Shown here: piece by piece, positions 25,318 to 34,984 of the stretch
How positions within the stretch are numbered: the first letter of the stretch is position 1
Layout of the letters: each line of letters starts with the position of its first letter
Assembly (NCBI GenBank): GCA_036557885.1
Contig: DATBGS010000140.1
Location: 11,577 to 75,576 of the forward strand
Direction: 5' to 3'
DNA length: 64,000 nucleotides
Origin: DATBGS01 sp036557885
Lineage (GTDB): Bacteria; Chloroflexota; Ktedonobacteria; Ktedonobacterales; DATBGS01
Notes under the pieces: generated by a model
Told to the model about the DNA's origin: nothing
Databases searched by the model: none
What the model saw: only the letters and a program-made list of their open reading frames with translations
Position numbers and translations under genes: made by a program

Positions 25318-26958
25318 TCAAACGCCAGTCTGTTCCAATCGGAACCAGTAAAAACCATGCGGCCCCAGAGAGAGAAAGTATGGTTCATCCCGCACGATTG
25401 GGAAGGTCGTCTCGCCAATCAACTCGATCAGTCGCATGCCCTGGTAGCGCTTGAGATCAAGCTCCACCGGCTGCGAAAAGCGCGAAAGATTCGCCACGAC
25501 CAGCACAGTCTGCGTACCATCGCTGCGCAAGAACGCCAGCACCTTGCGATTCGCTGGATACAAAAACTCAATCGAGCCGCGCCCGAAGACGGGATACTTC
25601 TTGCGGATGCGAATCATGCGCTTGTTCCAGTTCAGCAGCGAGGACGGGCTGCGCAGTTGCGCCTCCACGTTTACTGCCTGGTATCCATACAGCGGGTCCA
25701 TAATCAGCGGGCTGTAGAGCGCCGCCGTATCCGCCCGCGAAAAGCCCGCGTTGCGGTCGCTGGTCCACTGCATGGGCGTGCGTACCCCGTTGCGATCACC
25801 CAAGTAAATATTGTCGCCCATCCCAAGCTCATCGCCATAATAGAGAATGGGGCTGCCCGGCAAGGTAAATAATAGGCTGGTCATCAGTTCCATCTGCCGC
25901 CGCCCATTGCCTAGCAGCGGCGCCAGTCGGCGGCGAATCCCCAGGTTCAGCTTCATACGCGGGTCGGTGGCAAACTCGTGATACATATAATCGCGTTCTT
26001 CGTCCGTCACCATCTCCAGCGTCAACTCGTCATGGTTGCGCAGGAACAGCCCCCATTGGCAATTAGCTGGAATGCCAGGCGTCTGCTCAATAATATCCAC
26101 CACCGGCAGGCGGTCCTCGCGCCGAATCGCCATAAATAAGCGCGGCATCACCGGAAAGTTAAAGGCCATGTGGCACTCATCGCCATCGCCAAAATATTCG
26201 CGCACATCTTGCGGCCATTGGTTCGCCTCGCACAGCAGCACCCGCCCAGGATATTTCTGCTCCACGTCGCGGCGCACCTTCTTTAAGAAGTTGTGCGTCT
26301 CCGCCAGATTCTCGCAGTTTGTGCCCTCGCGCTCATAGAGATACGGCACCGCATCCATCCGAAAGCCATCAATCCCCACATCCAACCAGAAATGCACGAT
26401 CTTGAGCATAGAGCGATGCACCGGCGAATAATCATAATTCAGGTCGGGCTGGTGGCTAAAAAAGCGATGCCAGAAATACGACTCAGCCTGGTTGTCCCAG
26501 GTCCAGTTCGATTTCTCGGTATCGGTGAAGATGATACGCGCATCGGTGTATTTCTGATGCGTCTTGCTCCAGACGTAATAATTGCGATAGCGCGATTCTG
26601 ACGATTTGCGTGCCTCCTGAAACCAGGGATGCTGGTCTGAGGTGTGGTTCATCACCAGATCGGTAATCACTCTGATATTGCGGTGATGGGCCGCCTTGAG
26701 AAACGCTTTAAAGTCTTGCAGCGTTCCATATGACGGGTGAACACTGTAATAGTCCGCGATGTCGTAGCCATCATCGCGCAGCGGCGAGGGGTAGAACGGC
26801 AAGACCCACAGGCAATCTATGCCGAGGTCTTGTAAATAATCCAGCTTCTCCGTTAAACCACGAAAATCACCAACCCCATCATTGTTGCCATCGAAAAACG
26901 CTTTCACATGCAGTTCGTAGAAAATTGAATCCTTATACCACAGGCCATCCGCGCTCAT
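25318..26958 (-). CDS. treS: Trehalose synthase (maltose alpha-D-glucosyltransferase)
   Basis: 546 residues, GH13 family. It begins WYKDSIFYELHVKAFFD, typical of TreS, and has the GH13 blocks VITDLVMNHTS, the nucleophile in GIDGFRMDAVPYL, the acid/base Glu in VLLCEANQWP and FLRNHDELT. TreS converts maltose and trehalose by internal transglucosylation; in many bacteria it feeds the GlgE route, but no maltokinase is fused or adjacent here. The length matches the plain enzyme. GAGGAG lies upstream of ATG 26958. The M28 peptidase gene ends 40 bases before it in the same direction. Confidence 0.95.
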   Translation of the reverse strand: MSADGLWYKDSIFYELHVKAFFDGNNDGVGDFRGLTEKLDYLQDLGIDCLWVLPFYPSPLRDDGYDIADYYSVHPSYGTLQDFKAFLKAAHHRNIRVITDLVMNHTSDQHPWFQEARKSSESRYRNYYVWSKTHQKYTDARIIFTDTEKSNWTWDNQAESYFWHRFFSHQPDLNYDYSPVHRSMLKIVHFWLDVGIDGFRMDAVPYLYEREGTNCENLAETHNFLKKVRRDVEQKYPGRVLLCEANQWPQDVREYFGDGDECHMAFNFPVMPRLFMAIRREDRLPVVDIIEQTPGIPANCQWGLFLRNHDELTLEMVTDEERDYMYHEFATDPRMKLNLGIRRRLAPLLGNGRRQMELMTSLLFTLPGSPILYYGDELGMGDNIYLGDRNGVRTPMQWTSDRNAGFSRADTAALYSPLIMDPLYGYQAVNVEAQLRSPSSLLNWNKRMIRIRKKYPVFGRGSIEFLYPANRKVLAFLRSDGTQTVLVVANLSRFSQPVELDLKRYQGMRLIELIGETTFPIVRDEPYFLSLGPHGFYWFRLEQTGV

Positions 26959-26978
26959 TGGCTCTCCTCACAAAATAC

Positions 26979-26996
26979 ACTTTCTTCTTTCTTCGT
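26979..26996. repeat. 18-bp dispersed repeat, copy 9
   Basis: Exact ACTTTCTTCTTTCTTCGT on the + strand, in the 40-base gap between the M28 peptidase stop (26999) and the treS start (26958). Confidence 0.88.
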
Positions 26997-26998
26997 AA

Positions 26999-28639
26999 TC
27001 ATGGCTGCCCTGGCCCAGGTGTGGGCACCTGCAAGCGAGGGTTGGGCGGCTCAAATCCATTCGAGGACGGAAAATCGTCGAAGCGGTTATGGAACTCCGG
27101 CAGGTCTTGCCCCACAGCCACCGTTTCCTGAATCGTCGCGCTCTGTCCCGCGCTATCCTGAAGCGTCAGTTTCAGGGTATAGCTGCCAGCGCTGGCCCAG
27201 GCGTGCGTCACCTGCTGACCGCTGGCTGTCGTTCCATCGCCAAAATCCCAGCGATAGCTGAGCGTCCCACCCGCTGGCGCGTAAGCCCCAGCCGCCGAAA
27301 GCGTCAGCACGCTTCCTGGCTGAAGATGGTTGGGCAGATCGCTGATGGCCCCAACCGGCCCAGTTGGGGCAGAAGCCAGGCCCATCACATCCGGCTGAAT
27401 CAGCATCCAGAGAGAGATCACCGCCGGCAGCGCCAGCGACAGCACCGTCCCCGCCGACTTTGCCCCGGAGCCGCCCGTATACTGGTTCATCAAAGCCACC
27501 GTGTCTTCGGGCTGATCAAAGGGATAGGCCCAGGGTTCCGCGTTGCCATCATAATAGGAGAAATTGCCCGACATAGTAATACAGTTGATGCCCGCAAACG
27601 TAAAGGGCACTTCATCGCTGCCGCCCACGTCGTCGTCGGCAATCTGAATCGTCTGCCGATCAGCAAACTGCGCCTGGGTAAAGACCTCTTCGGTCTGATT
27701 GGGCAGATAGGTCATGTGTGATTGCATGGTGTGGAGGATGTCAAAGCCAGTGCCAATCGCCTTCGTTGAAAAATCTTGCCACGCCTGAAACTGGCTCTGA
27801 TACGCGCCCAGGCTGTTGTCATAGAGCGGGCTGGCGCTCACCGGGCTGGTGACGGTGATAAACGGCAGGAAGGGCTGGTTGGCCTGCCCAAACGCCCGCG
27901 CCGGATACGCCACGCCGTTCTGTTCTTCGTCAAACATCGCCACGATGCGGCTTCTATCGCCCGCAATCGCCCGGTTGACGTAATGAAACGACCCCAGAAT
28001 GCCCTGCTCCTCAGCGTCAAAGAGCACAAACTTCAGGGTGCGCGCCGGGGCAGTATGCGTCGCGCGCCAGTGGTTCGCCAGCGCCTTTGCCATCCCCAGC
28101 ATAATCATGCAGCCGCTGGCGTCGTCGTAAGCGGACTCGCTGGAGTTGGCAAAACCGTCATAGTGACAGCCTATCACCACGATCTGTTCAGGATGCGTGA
28201 CGCCCGCTACCGTCACTTCCACGTTTACCGCTGGCTCAATGGCTGGCCGCCCGGCATAGCCTTGAATGGAGAACAGGTCTTTATAGACGGTTGGCCCAAA
28301 GCCAGCAAGCTGCGCCAATAGCTCTTGTGTCCAGGCGTTAGCAAAGCCAGCGTGTCCCGGCGCCCTATCGCCCTGTCCCGATTCCCGATGCGGGTTCGCC
28401 GTCGCAATCTTCACCAGTTGGGCATAGATATAATCACAGTCCACCGCCAGCGACGGCGGGAAACCTTCAATTGCAGCGGTGAGCGGCGCGCAGGTGGGGC
28501 CAGTCGGTCTGGGGACTGGTGTAGTTGGTGTGGTGACCACTGTTGGGGTGCCAAGCGCGCATCCGGTTACGACCACGCTCAGCAGCAGCGCCAACAGCGC
28601 GCGCCAGCCATGCCTACGCGAAAAAGTAGAATGGAGCAT
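26999..28639 (-). CDS. Secreted M28-family zinc peptidase lipoprotein with PKD domain
   Basis: 546 residues. The N-terminus is a lipoprotein signal (LLALLLSVVVTGCALG, lipobox VTGC), so it is anchored outside the membrane. The M28 zinc ligands are visible: His and Asp in GCHYDG and AYDDASG, Glu-Glu in FDAEEQG, and the later DDVGGSDEVPF. Residues about 440-520 form a PKD domain (LSYRWDFGDGTTASG; AGSYTLKLTLQD). M28 enzymes are aminopeptidases or carboxypeptidases. ATG 28639 has GAGGAGG about ten bases upstream; an upstream start at 28666 would disturb the signal peptide. Confidence 0.9.
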   Translation of the reverse strand: MLHSTFSRRHGWRALLALLLSVVVTGCALGTPTVVTTPTTPVPRPTGPTCAPLTAAIEGFPPSLAVDCDYIYAQLVKIATANPHRESGQGDRAPGHAGFANAWTQELLAQLAGFGPTVYKDLFSIQGYAGRPAIEPAVNVEVTVAGVTHPEQIVVIGCHYDGFANSSESAYDDASGCMIMLGMAKALANHWRATHTAPARTLKFVLFDAEEQGILGSFHYVNRAIAGDRSRIVAMFDEEQNGVAYPARAFGQANQPFLPFITVTSPVSASPLYDNSLGAYQSQFQAWQDFSTKAIGTGFDILHTMQSHMTYLPNQTEEVFTQAQFADRQTIQIADDDVGGSDEVPFTFAGINCITMSGNFSYYDGNAEPWAYPFDQPEDTVALMNQYTGGSGAKSAGTVLSLALPAVISLWMLIQPDVMGLASAPTGPVGAISDLPNHLQPGSVLTLSAAGAYAPAGGTLSYRWDFGDGTTASGQQVTHAWASAGSYTLKLTLQDSAGQSATIQETVAVGQDLPEFHNRFDDFPSSNGFEPPNPRLQVPTPGPGQP

Positions 28640-28783
28640 GACAGAGCATCCTCCTCGCAAACACAAGAGATGTCCTAGAGTATACGAGGAGAATAGAACG
28701 TCTGTCTAGCCTTTGGGTGCCAGCACAACGACTTGTAGCGCCGTCAGTTGACCATTTTCACCACATTGAGGACGGCTCTCCCC

Positions 28784-29284
28784 TCAAGGAGCGGTCATCT
28801 TGCCCAGCCAGGCGCGCATATCCGGCTCATGTTCCTCGTGGAAATGGCCGAAGAAGGCCGCTCCGCTCAGCGGCTCACCCTCCATCCAGCCGAAACGCTG
28901 CGGGTCGAGCAGCGCTGCTTCAGGAAAGGCGCTGAGCGTATCGAAGAGTTGCTGAAAGACGGTGCGCGACTCCTCAAGCACCTCTGAGAGCGGGCGATCC
29001 TTGTTAGCTGTGTAAATCCAGTGGTTGATCTCGTCGTCCGTCTGCAACTGCTGCGGCCAGGGTGGGAGGGGTGTTGGCTCATGACGCAGCGCCGCCTGGA
29101 AGCGTGCCACCGTTCGGATACGCCAGCCCGTCAGGTGCGCCACGATGTCCTTGATTGACCAGTCTCCGGCCACGCCAGGCTGGGTCATGCGCGCTTCGCC
29201 AATCTCATCAAGGAACGCTTCCCACTGGGTTTGCTCGTTTTTCAGATCATTGAGGAACTGCGCTTTGCTTATGGTGCTACTCAT
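28784..29284 (-). CDS. ClbS/DfsB-like four-helix-bundle protein
   Basis: 166 residues: KAQFLNDLKNEQTQWEAFLD at the N-terminus, then the signature DWSIKDIVAHLTGWRIRT, and a C-terminal GHFHEEHEPDMRAWL. This is the DinB/YfiT-like superfamily, in which helix-bundle histidines often bind a metal; the ClbS/DfsB branch includes the colibactin self-resistance hydrolase ClbS. Whether this protein protects against a genotoxin or is a general thiol-dependent enzyme cannot be told. CAGGAGGACAGC precedes ATG 29284. The family is unrelated to DNA polymerase IV despite the shared name DinB. Confidence 0.83.
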   Translation of the reverse strand: MSSTISKAQFLNDLKNEQTQWEAFLDEIGEARMTQPGVAGDWSIKDIVAHLTGWRIRTVARFQAALRHEPTPLPPWPQQLQTDDEINHWIYTANKDRPLSEVLEESRTVFQQLFDTLSAFPEAALLDPQRFGWMEGEPLSGAAFFGHFHEEHEPDMRAWLGKMTAP

Positions 29285-29493
29285 GCTGTCCTCCTGTATC
29301 GGTTTTGCAGTGATGGCAACGCGGAACACATGCTCAAATAAGTTGCTCCGCTGCTCATGCTAAGTATATACGGGAAGGCGGACAGAATCGGTCCTGATTG
29401 GGGATTTATGGGCCGTCAGGAGCGAATGGATGATCTTTTCGATAGGCGCTGCTTGCAGCGGGGCGAGTCATACCCGCGCCACAAGCTCATATG

Positions 29494-31881
29494 TCAGGCG
29501 TGGGAAAGTTGGCACAGCCGGTTAGCCAACCCGGTATAGCGCGCGTTGCGGTTGCGCTTTGCTGGGGCGGCTGGCGGTGGTGCTGCTGACCCGTCGCCCT
29601 GATCGCTATCAGGCGGCTGCTGGCTTGTTGGGCCATTCTTGATGGCAATTGCCATCGCTTTGCGGCTGCCCACCAGCACCACCAGTTGGCGGGCGCGGGT
29701 CACAGCGGTATAGATTAACTGCCGCTCCAGCAGCATATACTGCTCCATGAGCAGGGGAATCACGCAGACCGGATACTCGCTGCCCTGCGCTTTGTGGATG
29801 CTGACGGCATAGGCCAGGGTCAGTTCGTCTAGTTCCCCAAACTCATACACCACCTTGCGCCCCTCATCCAGCCTGACCGCCACTGTCTGGTCTTCAGCGT
29901 CAATCCCCATGATGATGCCGCTGTCGCCGTTAAACACGTCCTTGTCATAGTTATTGCGCAGTTGCAGCACCTTATCCCCCACGCGAAAGAGCTTGCCGCC
30001 GTATTGCTTTTGCGCTTTCTGCGCGCCGGGTGGGTTCAGCGCCTCCTGAAGCCGCTCATTCAGCGCGCCCACGCCGCACAGCCCCCGGTGCATCGGCGCG
30101 AGCACCTGAATATCTTCCGGGCGGAAGCCAAACTTGGCGGGGATACGCCGCGCCACCAGATCAACGATTAATTCGCTGGCTGCCGTAGAATCATCCTGCG
30201 GAAAGAAAAAGAAGTCCGTGATCTCCTGGCCGGTGATGGGCATCTGGCCTTCGTTGATTCGGCGCGCGTTCAGGGCAATCGCGCTGCCCGTCCCCTGGCG
30301 GAAAATATGCTCCAGCCGCACAACAGGCACCACGCCGCTTCGCAGAATATCGCCTAGCACATTGCCCGCGCCCACACTGGGAAGCTGGTCGGCATCGCCC
30401 ACAAAGAGCACGTGCGTGCCGGTGGCAATGCCCTTGAGCAGGCTGTTCATCAGCAGCGTATCCAGCATGCTCGTCTCATCCACAATGACGACATCTGCCG
30501 GAATGGGATTCTGCCGGTCATACTGCGATTGCCCGCCAGGGCGCAGTTGCAGCAAGCGATGCAGCGTTTTCGCTTCCAGCCCCGTCGCTTCAGAGAGCCG
30601 CTTGGCGGCGCGGCCCGTTGGCGCGGCAAGAATCACGGTTTTCTGTTTCAGCTTGAGCACGCGAATGAGCGCCCGCAAGGAGGTGGTTTTGCCGGTGCCA
30701 GGGCCGCCGGTCAGCACGCCCACCGGATGCTGCAACGCCAGCAGCACGCCTTCTTTCTGGCGCTCAGCCAGCGAGAGCGTGAGGGTGCGTTCCAGGTACT
30801 CAAACATCGTGTTGGCGCTGATGTGCTGGAGGTCGGCCAGCCTGCCGCGCTCCGGTGGGCACCCGGCCAGGCGCAGCAAGTTGCGGGCGATGCCCTGTTC
30901 GGCCATCGCAAAGGGCACAAGGAAAATGGCTTGCTGGCCGATTTCGTCATCCTCGGCCAGCAGTTCCACCTGGATGCGGCCCTCCTGCGCCAGGGCATCT
31001 AGCGCGTCTTCCACCTGCTCCGCGCTCACCCCCAGCATTTCCGCCGATTTTTCCGCCAGCTTGTGGCTTGGCAGGTAGGTATGCCCGTCGCTGTCGCTGG
31101 CCTCGGAAAGCACAAAGAGCACGCCCGCCTTGATACGCTCCGGGTCATCGTTGGCGTAGCCCAGCGAGCGGGCAATGGTGTCTGCCGTCTTGAAGCCAAT
31201 GCCCCAGACATCGCGGGCCAGTTGATAGGGCGCATTTTTGACGATGGTGTTGGCCGCATCGCCATAGTGCTTGAAGATACGCACCGCCAGGCTGGTGCTG
31301 ACGCCATGCCCCTGCAAAAACAGCATCACTTCTTTGATGGCTTTTTGCTCAGCCCAGGCTGCTTCAATTAATTTAGCGCGATGCTGCCCCAACCCCGGCA
31401 CTTCGCGCAGCCGGGCGGGGCTGCTCTCCAGAATCTCCAGCGTTTCCAGATCAAAATGGGCCACGATCTTGTCAGCGGTCTTAGGGCCGATGCCTTTGAT
31501 CAAGCCGCTGCCCAGATATTTGCGAATGCCCTGCGCGGTGGCCGGGAGGATGGAGCGATAGTTGCGCACGGTGAACTGCCAGCCATGCTGGGCATGGCGC
31601 TGCCAGAAGCCAGTGAGTTCCAGCGCCTCACCCGCCACGACGCCCGCCAGTGTGCCCACGACGGTAATGAGATGGTCCGGTTCTTTGCGCCGCCCGCCGT
31701 TTGAGGCGCCGGGCATGCGATGCTGAGGATCGGGCAGGAAGCGCGCGACGGTGTAGCCGTTCTCCTCGTTTTGGTAGGTGAGGCGCTCCACCACGCCCGT
31801 AATTACTTTGGCGGCCTGATCTGTGGAGGTATCGGTTGTGGCAGTTGTTGTATGTTCCATTGGTTTATATGATACAGGCAT
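29494..31881 (-). CDS. recD2: RecD2-type 5'-3' DNA helicase (superfamily 1B)
   Basis: 795 residues. An OB-like N-terminal domain (GVVERLTYQNEENGYTVARF) precedes tandem helix-hairpin-helix motifs (KGIGPKTADKIVAHF; VPGLGQHRAKLIEAAW). The helicase core has Walker A TGGPGTGKTTSLRAL, motif II VVIVDETSMLD, FVGDADQLPSVGAGNVL and the C-terminal YAVSIHKAQGSEYP and YTAVTRARQLVVLVG. RecD2 proteins occur in bacteria lacking or independent of RecBCD and aid repair and replication forks. The tail carries a Pro/Ala-rich stretch. Start uncertain: 31881 or ATG 31860; neither has a good ribosome site. Confidence 0.94.
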   Translation of the reverse strand: MPVSYKPMEHTTTATTDTSTDQAAKVITGVVERLTYQNEENGYTVARFLPDPQHRMPGASNGGRRKEPDHLITVVGTLAGVVAGEALELTGFWQRHAQHGWQFTVRNYRSILPATAQGIRKYLGSGLIKGIGPKTADKIVAHFDLETLEILESSPARLREVPGLGQHRAKLIEAAWAEQKAIKEVMLFLQGHGVSTSLAVRIFKHYGDAANTIVKNAPYQLARDVWGIGFKTADTIARSLGYANDDPERIKAGVLFVLSEASDSDGHTYLPSHKLAEKSAEMLGVSAEQVEDALDALAQEGRIQVELLAEDDEIGQQAIFLVPFAMAEQGIARNLLRLAGCPPERGRLADLQHISANTMFEYLERTLTLSLAERQKEGVLLALQHPVGVLTGGPGTGKTTSLRALIRVLKLKQKTVILAAPTGRAAKRLSEATGLEAKTLHRLLQLRPGGQSQYDRQNPIPADVVIVDETSMLDTLLMNSLLKGIATGTHVLFVGDADQLPSVGAGNVLGDILRSGVVPVVRLEHIFRQGTGSAIALNARRINEGQMPITGQEITDFFFFPQDDSTAASELIVDLVARRIPAKFGFRPEDIQVLAPMHRGLCGVGALNERLQEALNPPGAQKAQKQYGGKLFRVGDKVLQLRNNYDKDVFNGDSGIIMGIDAEDQTVAVRLDEGRKVVYEFGELDELTLAYAVSIHKAQGSEYPVCVIPLLMEQYMLLERQLIYTAVTRARQLVVLVGSRKAMAIAIKNGPTSQQPPDSDQGDGSAAPPPAAPAKRNRNARYTGLANRLCQLSHA

Positions 31882-32038
31882 CTCTTATCTGGGCGTTATA
31901 CACAGGTTAAGAAAACATCATTGGGCCACCAAAGGCTTCAAGTCTTCATTCCGCACAGGAAAAGCCAAAGCGGAAGCGGCCTATACAAGAACTTCTTTCT
32001 TCTATCATATCAGAACTTTTTAAGGACTGGGCAGACGC

Positions 32039-33025
32039 ATGGGCTACATCTTAACCGTCACGCTGAACGCAGCCATTGATACCACCTTGACGCTCGCCTC
32101 ACCGCTCACGCTGGGCCACCTCAATCGCGCGCAAGCTGTGCTCAAGCTGCCCGGTGGCAAGGGCAACAATGTTGCTCGCGTGCTGCATACACTGGGCGTT
32201 TCGGTCCACGCGACTGGCTTTGCCAACGGCCCGGCACCAGATTTCCTGGCGATTGGCCTCGCTCAAGCTGGCATCAGTTCCACCTTTCAGCCCATCACCG
32301 GAACCATCCGCACCTGCACCGCCATCGTCGAGCCAGAGAGTCACCGCGTCACCGAGGTCAACGAGCCAGGGCCAACCATCACCGAGGCCGAAGCACAGGG
32401 CTTTCTTACGCTCTACAGCGCCTATCTTTGGGATGCCGACGCCGTTGTGCTCTCTGGCTCCCTGCCACCAGGCATTCCAAGCAACTACTATGCCACGCTG
32501 ATTACGCAGGCGCAAGCTCTTGGGGTGCCAGCCATTCTGGATACCAGCGGCCAAGCGCTGGCGGAGGGTATCGCCGCAAATCCGCTGCTGGTCAAGCCCA
32601 ATGCACACGAGGCGCGTGATCTCCTGGGGCAAGCGCTTCAGAGCGTGGGGGACGCTGCTCATGCCGGGCAGCAGCTACGAGGGTGCGGAGTACAAGGCGC
32701 TCTGGTAACTCTGGGCGCGCAAGGTGCTGTTCTGGTTCTGCAACATGGCGTGTGGCACGCGCACGTGCAGGTTGCCAGCCCCATCTCCACTGTGGGCTGC
32801 GGGGATGCGCTGCTGGCGGGGTTCCTGGCTGCGCTTCAGCAGGCGGTAGCGCGTGGTGAACATTCCTCGCTGCGAGAGGCGCTCACCGACGCTGACCTCG
32901 CGCCAGAAGCACTGCGGCTGGCTGTGGCCTGTGGCGCGGCCAACACGCTCCATCTAGGGGCAGGCATCATCAAGCCAGAAGAGGTAGAGCGTCTCACAGG
33001 GCTGGTTCAGATCACCGCCTTGTAA
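32039..33025 (+). CDS. PfkB-family sugar-phosphate kinase (1-phosphofructokinase type)
   Basis: 328 residues. PfkB signature 1 is PGGKGNNVARVLHTLG (about 39-54) and signature 2 is STVGCGDALLAGF near residue 255, with the catalytic Asp in GCGD. The start ILTVTLNAAIDTTL is typical of the 1-phosphofructokinase/tagatose-6-phosphate kinase branch, which phosphorylates ketose phosphates with ATP. No PTS fructose gene is adjacent, so the substrate is open. The upstream 150 bases carry a degenerate copy of the 18-bp repeat (ACTTCTTTCTTCTATC, 31991-32006). A short hypothetical gene follows. Confidence 0.88.
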   Translation: MGYILTVTLNAAIDTTLTLASPLTLGHLNRAQAVLKLPGGKGNNVARVLHTLGVSVHATGFANGPAPDFLAIGLAQAGISSTFQPITGTIRTCTAIVEPESHRVTEVNEPGPTITEAEAQGFLTLYSAYLWDADAVVLSGSLPPGIPSNYYATLITQAQALGVPAILDTSGQALAEGIAANPLLVKPNAHEARDLLGQALQSVGDAAHAGQQLRGCGVQGALVTLGAQGAVLVLQHGVWHAHVQVASPISTVGCGDALLAGFLAALQQAVARGEHSSLREALTDADLAPEALRLAVACGAANTLHLGAGIIKPEEVERLTGLVQITAL

Positions 33026-33098
33026 GCCCAGGCATCGCTTGCCGCTCTGCCTTCCTGGGGATAAAATAGGCTCATCCCTTGCAGGAGAGGCCAGCCGC

Positions 33099-33341
33099 AT
33101 GTTGGACTTCACCAAGCTCTCTGACGCCTTCATTCCGGGCACGCCTATTATCGTCACCTTTCGCCAGCCAAGCGCCTTAGTTTCAGTGAGCGGCATTTTT
33201 CACGACAAAAGCACCGAGGGCATACTCATCGAAACGGAAACCAATGGCTACGGCCATATCCCCGCTACACGCTATTTGCTGTTTTGCCAATGGCTTGCCA
33301 TCCAGTCTATTATTTTTGTGCCGTCGAGCAAGCCAGCATAA
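33099..33341 (+). CDS. Hypothetical small protein (80 aa)
   Basis: Starts MLDFTKLSDAFIPG at 33099 after GCAGGAGAGG, a good ribosome site. The body has alternating hydrophobic residues (PIIVTFRQPSALVSVSGIF, ILIETETNGYGHIPATRY), compatible with a small beta-barrel of Sm/SH3 type. No family recognised. It follows the PfkB gene in the same direction after 73 bases, which may make it co-transcribed, and ends 52 bases before the convergent aminotransferase. Confidence 0.62.
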   Translation: MLDFTKLSDAFIPGTPIIVTFRQPSALVSVSGIFHDKSTEGILIETETNGYGHIPATRYLLFCQWLAIQSIIFVPSSKPA

Positions 33342-33393
33342 AACCATCAAAGCGTGATAAAGAAAACGACCTCCGTATCGGGTGCAACGCGCT

Positions 33394-34719
33394 TCAGTGC
33401 GCGCCCAGGTCGTGCAGGCCCAGGTGGATTGCTTCCACAAACTGATCTAGCTGCGCGTCCGTCATGGGGGTCGAGAGGCAGCCCATGCCACGCGGCGTCA
33501 AGATCACCCCATGATTCAGCGCCGCCAGATACAGCGCCCGCATCAACGCTTTGTCGCTGGCGGATGCCGAAGCGTAGTCGTTGACTGGCTTCTCCGAAAA
33601 GTGGATGTTAAAGAGCGAGCCAATCTGGTTGACCTGCGCGGGCAGTCTGAACGAGGCAAAGAGCGCGTCCAGCTTCGTTTTCAACGCGGCGCCCATGCTG
33701 TTCAGGTGGGTATAGGCGTCCGGCGTGAGTTCATGCAGCGTTGCCAGCCCGCCTGCCATTACCGCCGGACTCGCGTTAAACGTGCCGCCATGTCCAATGG
33801 CGTTTGGTTTGCGCGGGTCAAAGAGGTCCATCAACGCCGCTTTGCCACCAAAGGCGCCCACTGGTAAGCCCCCGCCAATGATCTTGCCCAGCGTCGTCAG
33901 GTCAGGCGTGACGCCAAAGTAGCCCTGCGCGCCGTGAAAGGAGAGGCGAAACGCGATGATCTCATCAAAGATGAGCACAATGCCAAAGCGCTGCGTAATC
34001 TCGCGCAGGAAGTGCAAAAAGCCCTCGTGCGGGACAAGAATGCCGCCAGAGCCTACAACCGGCTCAACAATCAGCGCGGCCAGTTCGTGCTGGTGCGCAG
34101 TGATGATCTTCTCAACGCCCGCGCGGTCATTGTAGGGCAGCGTGATAACCGTCCTGGCAACGTCCAGCGGGATGCCATCGGGTGTCGTGGCTGCATCTGT
34201 AGCGCTTGAGCCAGGAGCGGCGGCGTAATCATGCGAGCCATGATAGCCCACGTCAAACTTGGCAATCTTTGCGCGCCCGGTATAGGCGCGCGCCACGCGC
34301 AGGGCCAACAGGGTTGCCTCGGTGCCGGAGTTGGTGAAGCGCAGGCGCTCGATGCTGGGCAGGCGCCGTTTTATTTCCTCAGCAAGCTCCACTTCCAGCG
34401 CGGTAGGCGCTGCCACCGACATGCCCAGCGGCACCTGGCGCTGCACCGCAGACACGACATTGGGGTGAGCATGACCCAGAATAAGCGAGGAGTAGTTATT
34501 GATGAAATCAACGCGCTCGTTGCCATCCACATCAACAACCGAGTACCCCGCGCTGCGGTCAACGTAAAACGGATAGGGCGCGGCATAGACCGTCGTGCGG
34601 CTGTTGCCACCGGGCAAGGACCGTAGCGCGCGCTCGAAAAGAGCAGCAGAGCGCGGCGTTGACTCGCGGAATTGCTGCTCTACTGTCTCCAGGCCAGCTT
34701 TTAATTGGATTTGATACAT
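33394..34719 (-). CDS. Class III PLP aminotransferase, glutamate-1-semialdehyde aminomutase-like
   Basis: 441 residues. The catalytic lysine lies in TLGKIIGGGLPVGAFGG (near residue 275), the PLP aspartate in VLIFDEIIAFRL, and the substrate segment is RFTNSGTEATLLALRVAR. It resembles HemL in these blocks, but HemL-like enzymes outside haem synthesis are common and no haem gene lies nearby. I therefore do not assign hemL. ATG 34719 follows AAAGGGGAAA; the ORF can extend to 34824 through the 18-bp repeat, which argues against the longer start. Confidence 0.87.
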   Translation of the reverse strand: MYQIQLKAGLETVEQQFRESTPRSAALFERALRSLPGGNSRTTVYAAPYPFYVDRSAGYSVVDVDGNERVDFINNYSSLILGHAHPNVVSAVQRQVPLGMSVAAPTALEVELAEEIKRRLPSIERLRFTNSGTEATLLALRVARAYTGRAKIAKFDVGYHGSHDYAAAPGSSATDAATTPDGIPLDVARTVITLPYNDRAGVEKIITAHQHELAALIVEPVVGSGGILVPHEGFLHFLREITQRFGIVLIFDEIIAFRLSFHGAQGYFGVTPDLTTLGKIIGGGLPVGAFGGKAALMDLFDPRKPNAIGHGGTFNASPAVMAGGLATLHELTPDAYTHLNSMGAALKTKLDALFASFRLPAQVNQIGSLFNIHFSEKPVNDYASASASDKALMRALYLAALNHGVILTPRGMGCLSTPMTDAQLDQFVEAIHLGLHDLGAH

Positions 34720-34744
34720 CAGTTTCCCCTTTGCATGAGCAGGT

Positions 34745-34762
34745 ACTTTCTTCTTTCTTCGT
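34745..34762. repeat. 18-bp dispersed repeat, copy 10
   Basis: Exact ACTTTCTTCTTTCTTCGT on the + strand, 26 bases upstream of the aminotransferase start, purine strand in the sense direction. Confidence 0.88.
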
Positions 34763-34984
34763 ATTTTTCTGCCGTTCGTATGGCAAGAGTATAGCAGCCA
34801 GGGCAGGCAGAAACAAGAAAACAACGCAACATCCGCTATTTTCCTGCCTCCAGCACTGGACGCCAGAACAGAAGCGTGTTACACTCTATATACTTGCTTA
34901 GCTCATAGATTGGCCCCATGCTTCAGCAATAAAGACGCGCACCAACAGAGCACCGTTGGTATCATCCAGTTGAGAGGCGTTGCA

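Noticed and set aside
33394..34719. Naming the aminotransferase hemL
   Set aside because: The motif match is real, but no haem genes are nearby and HemL-like paralogues with other substrates are common.
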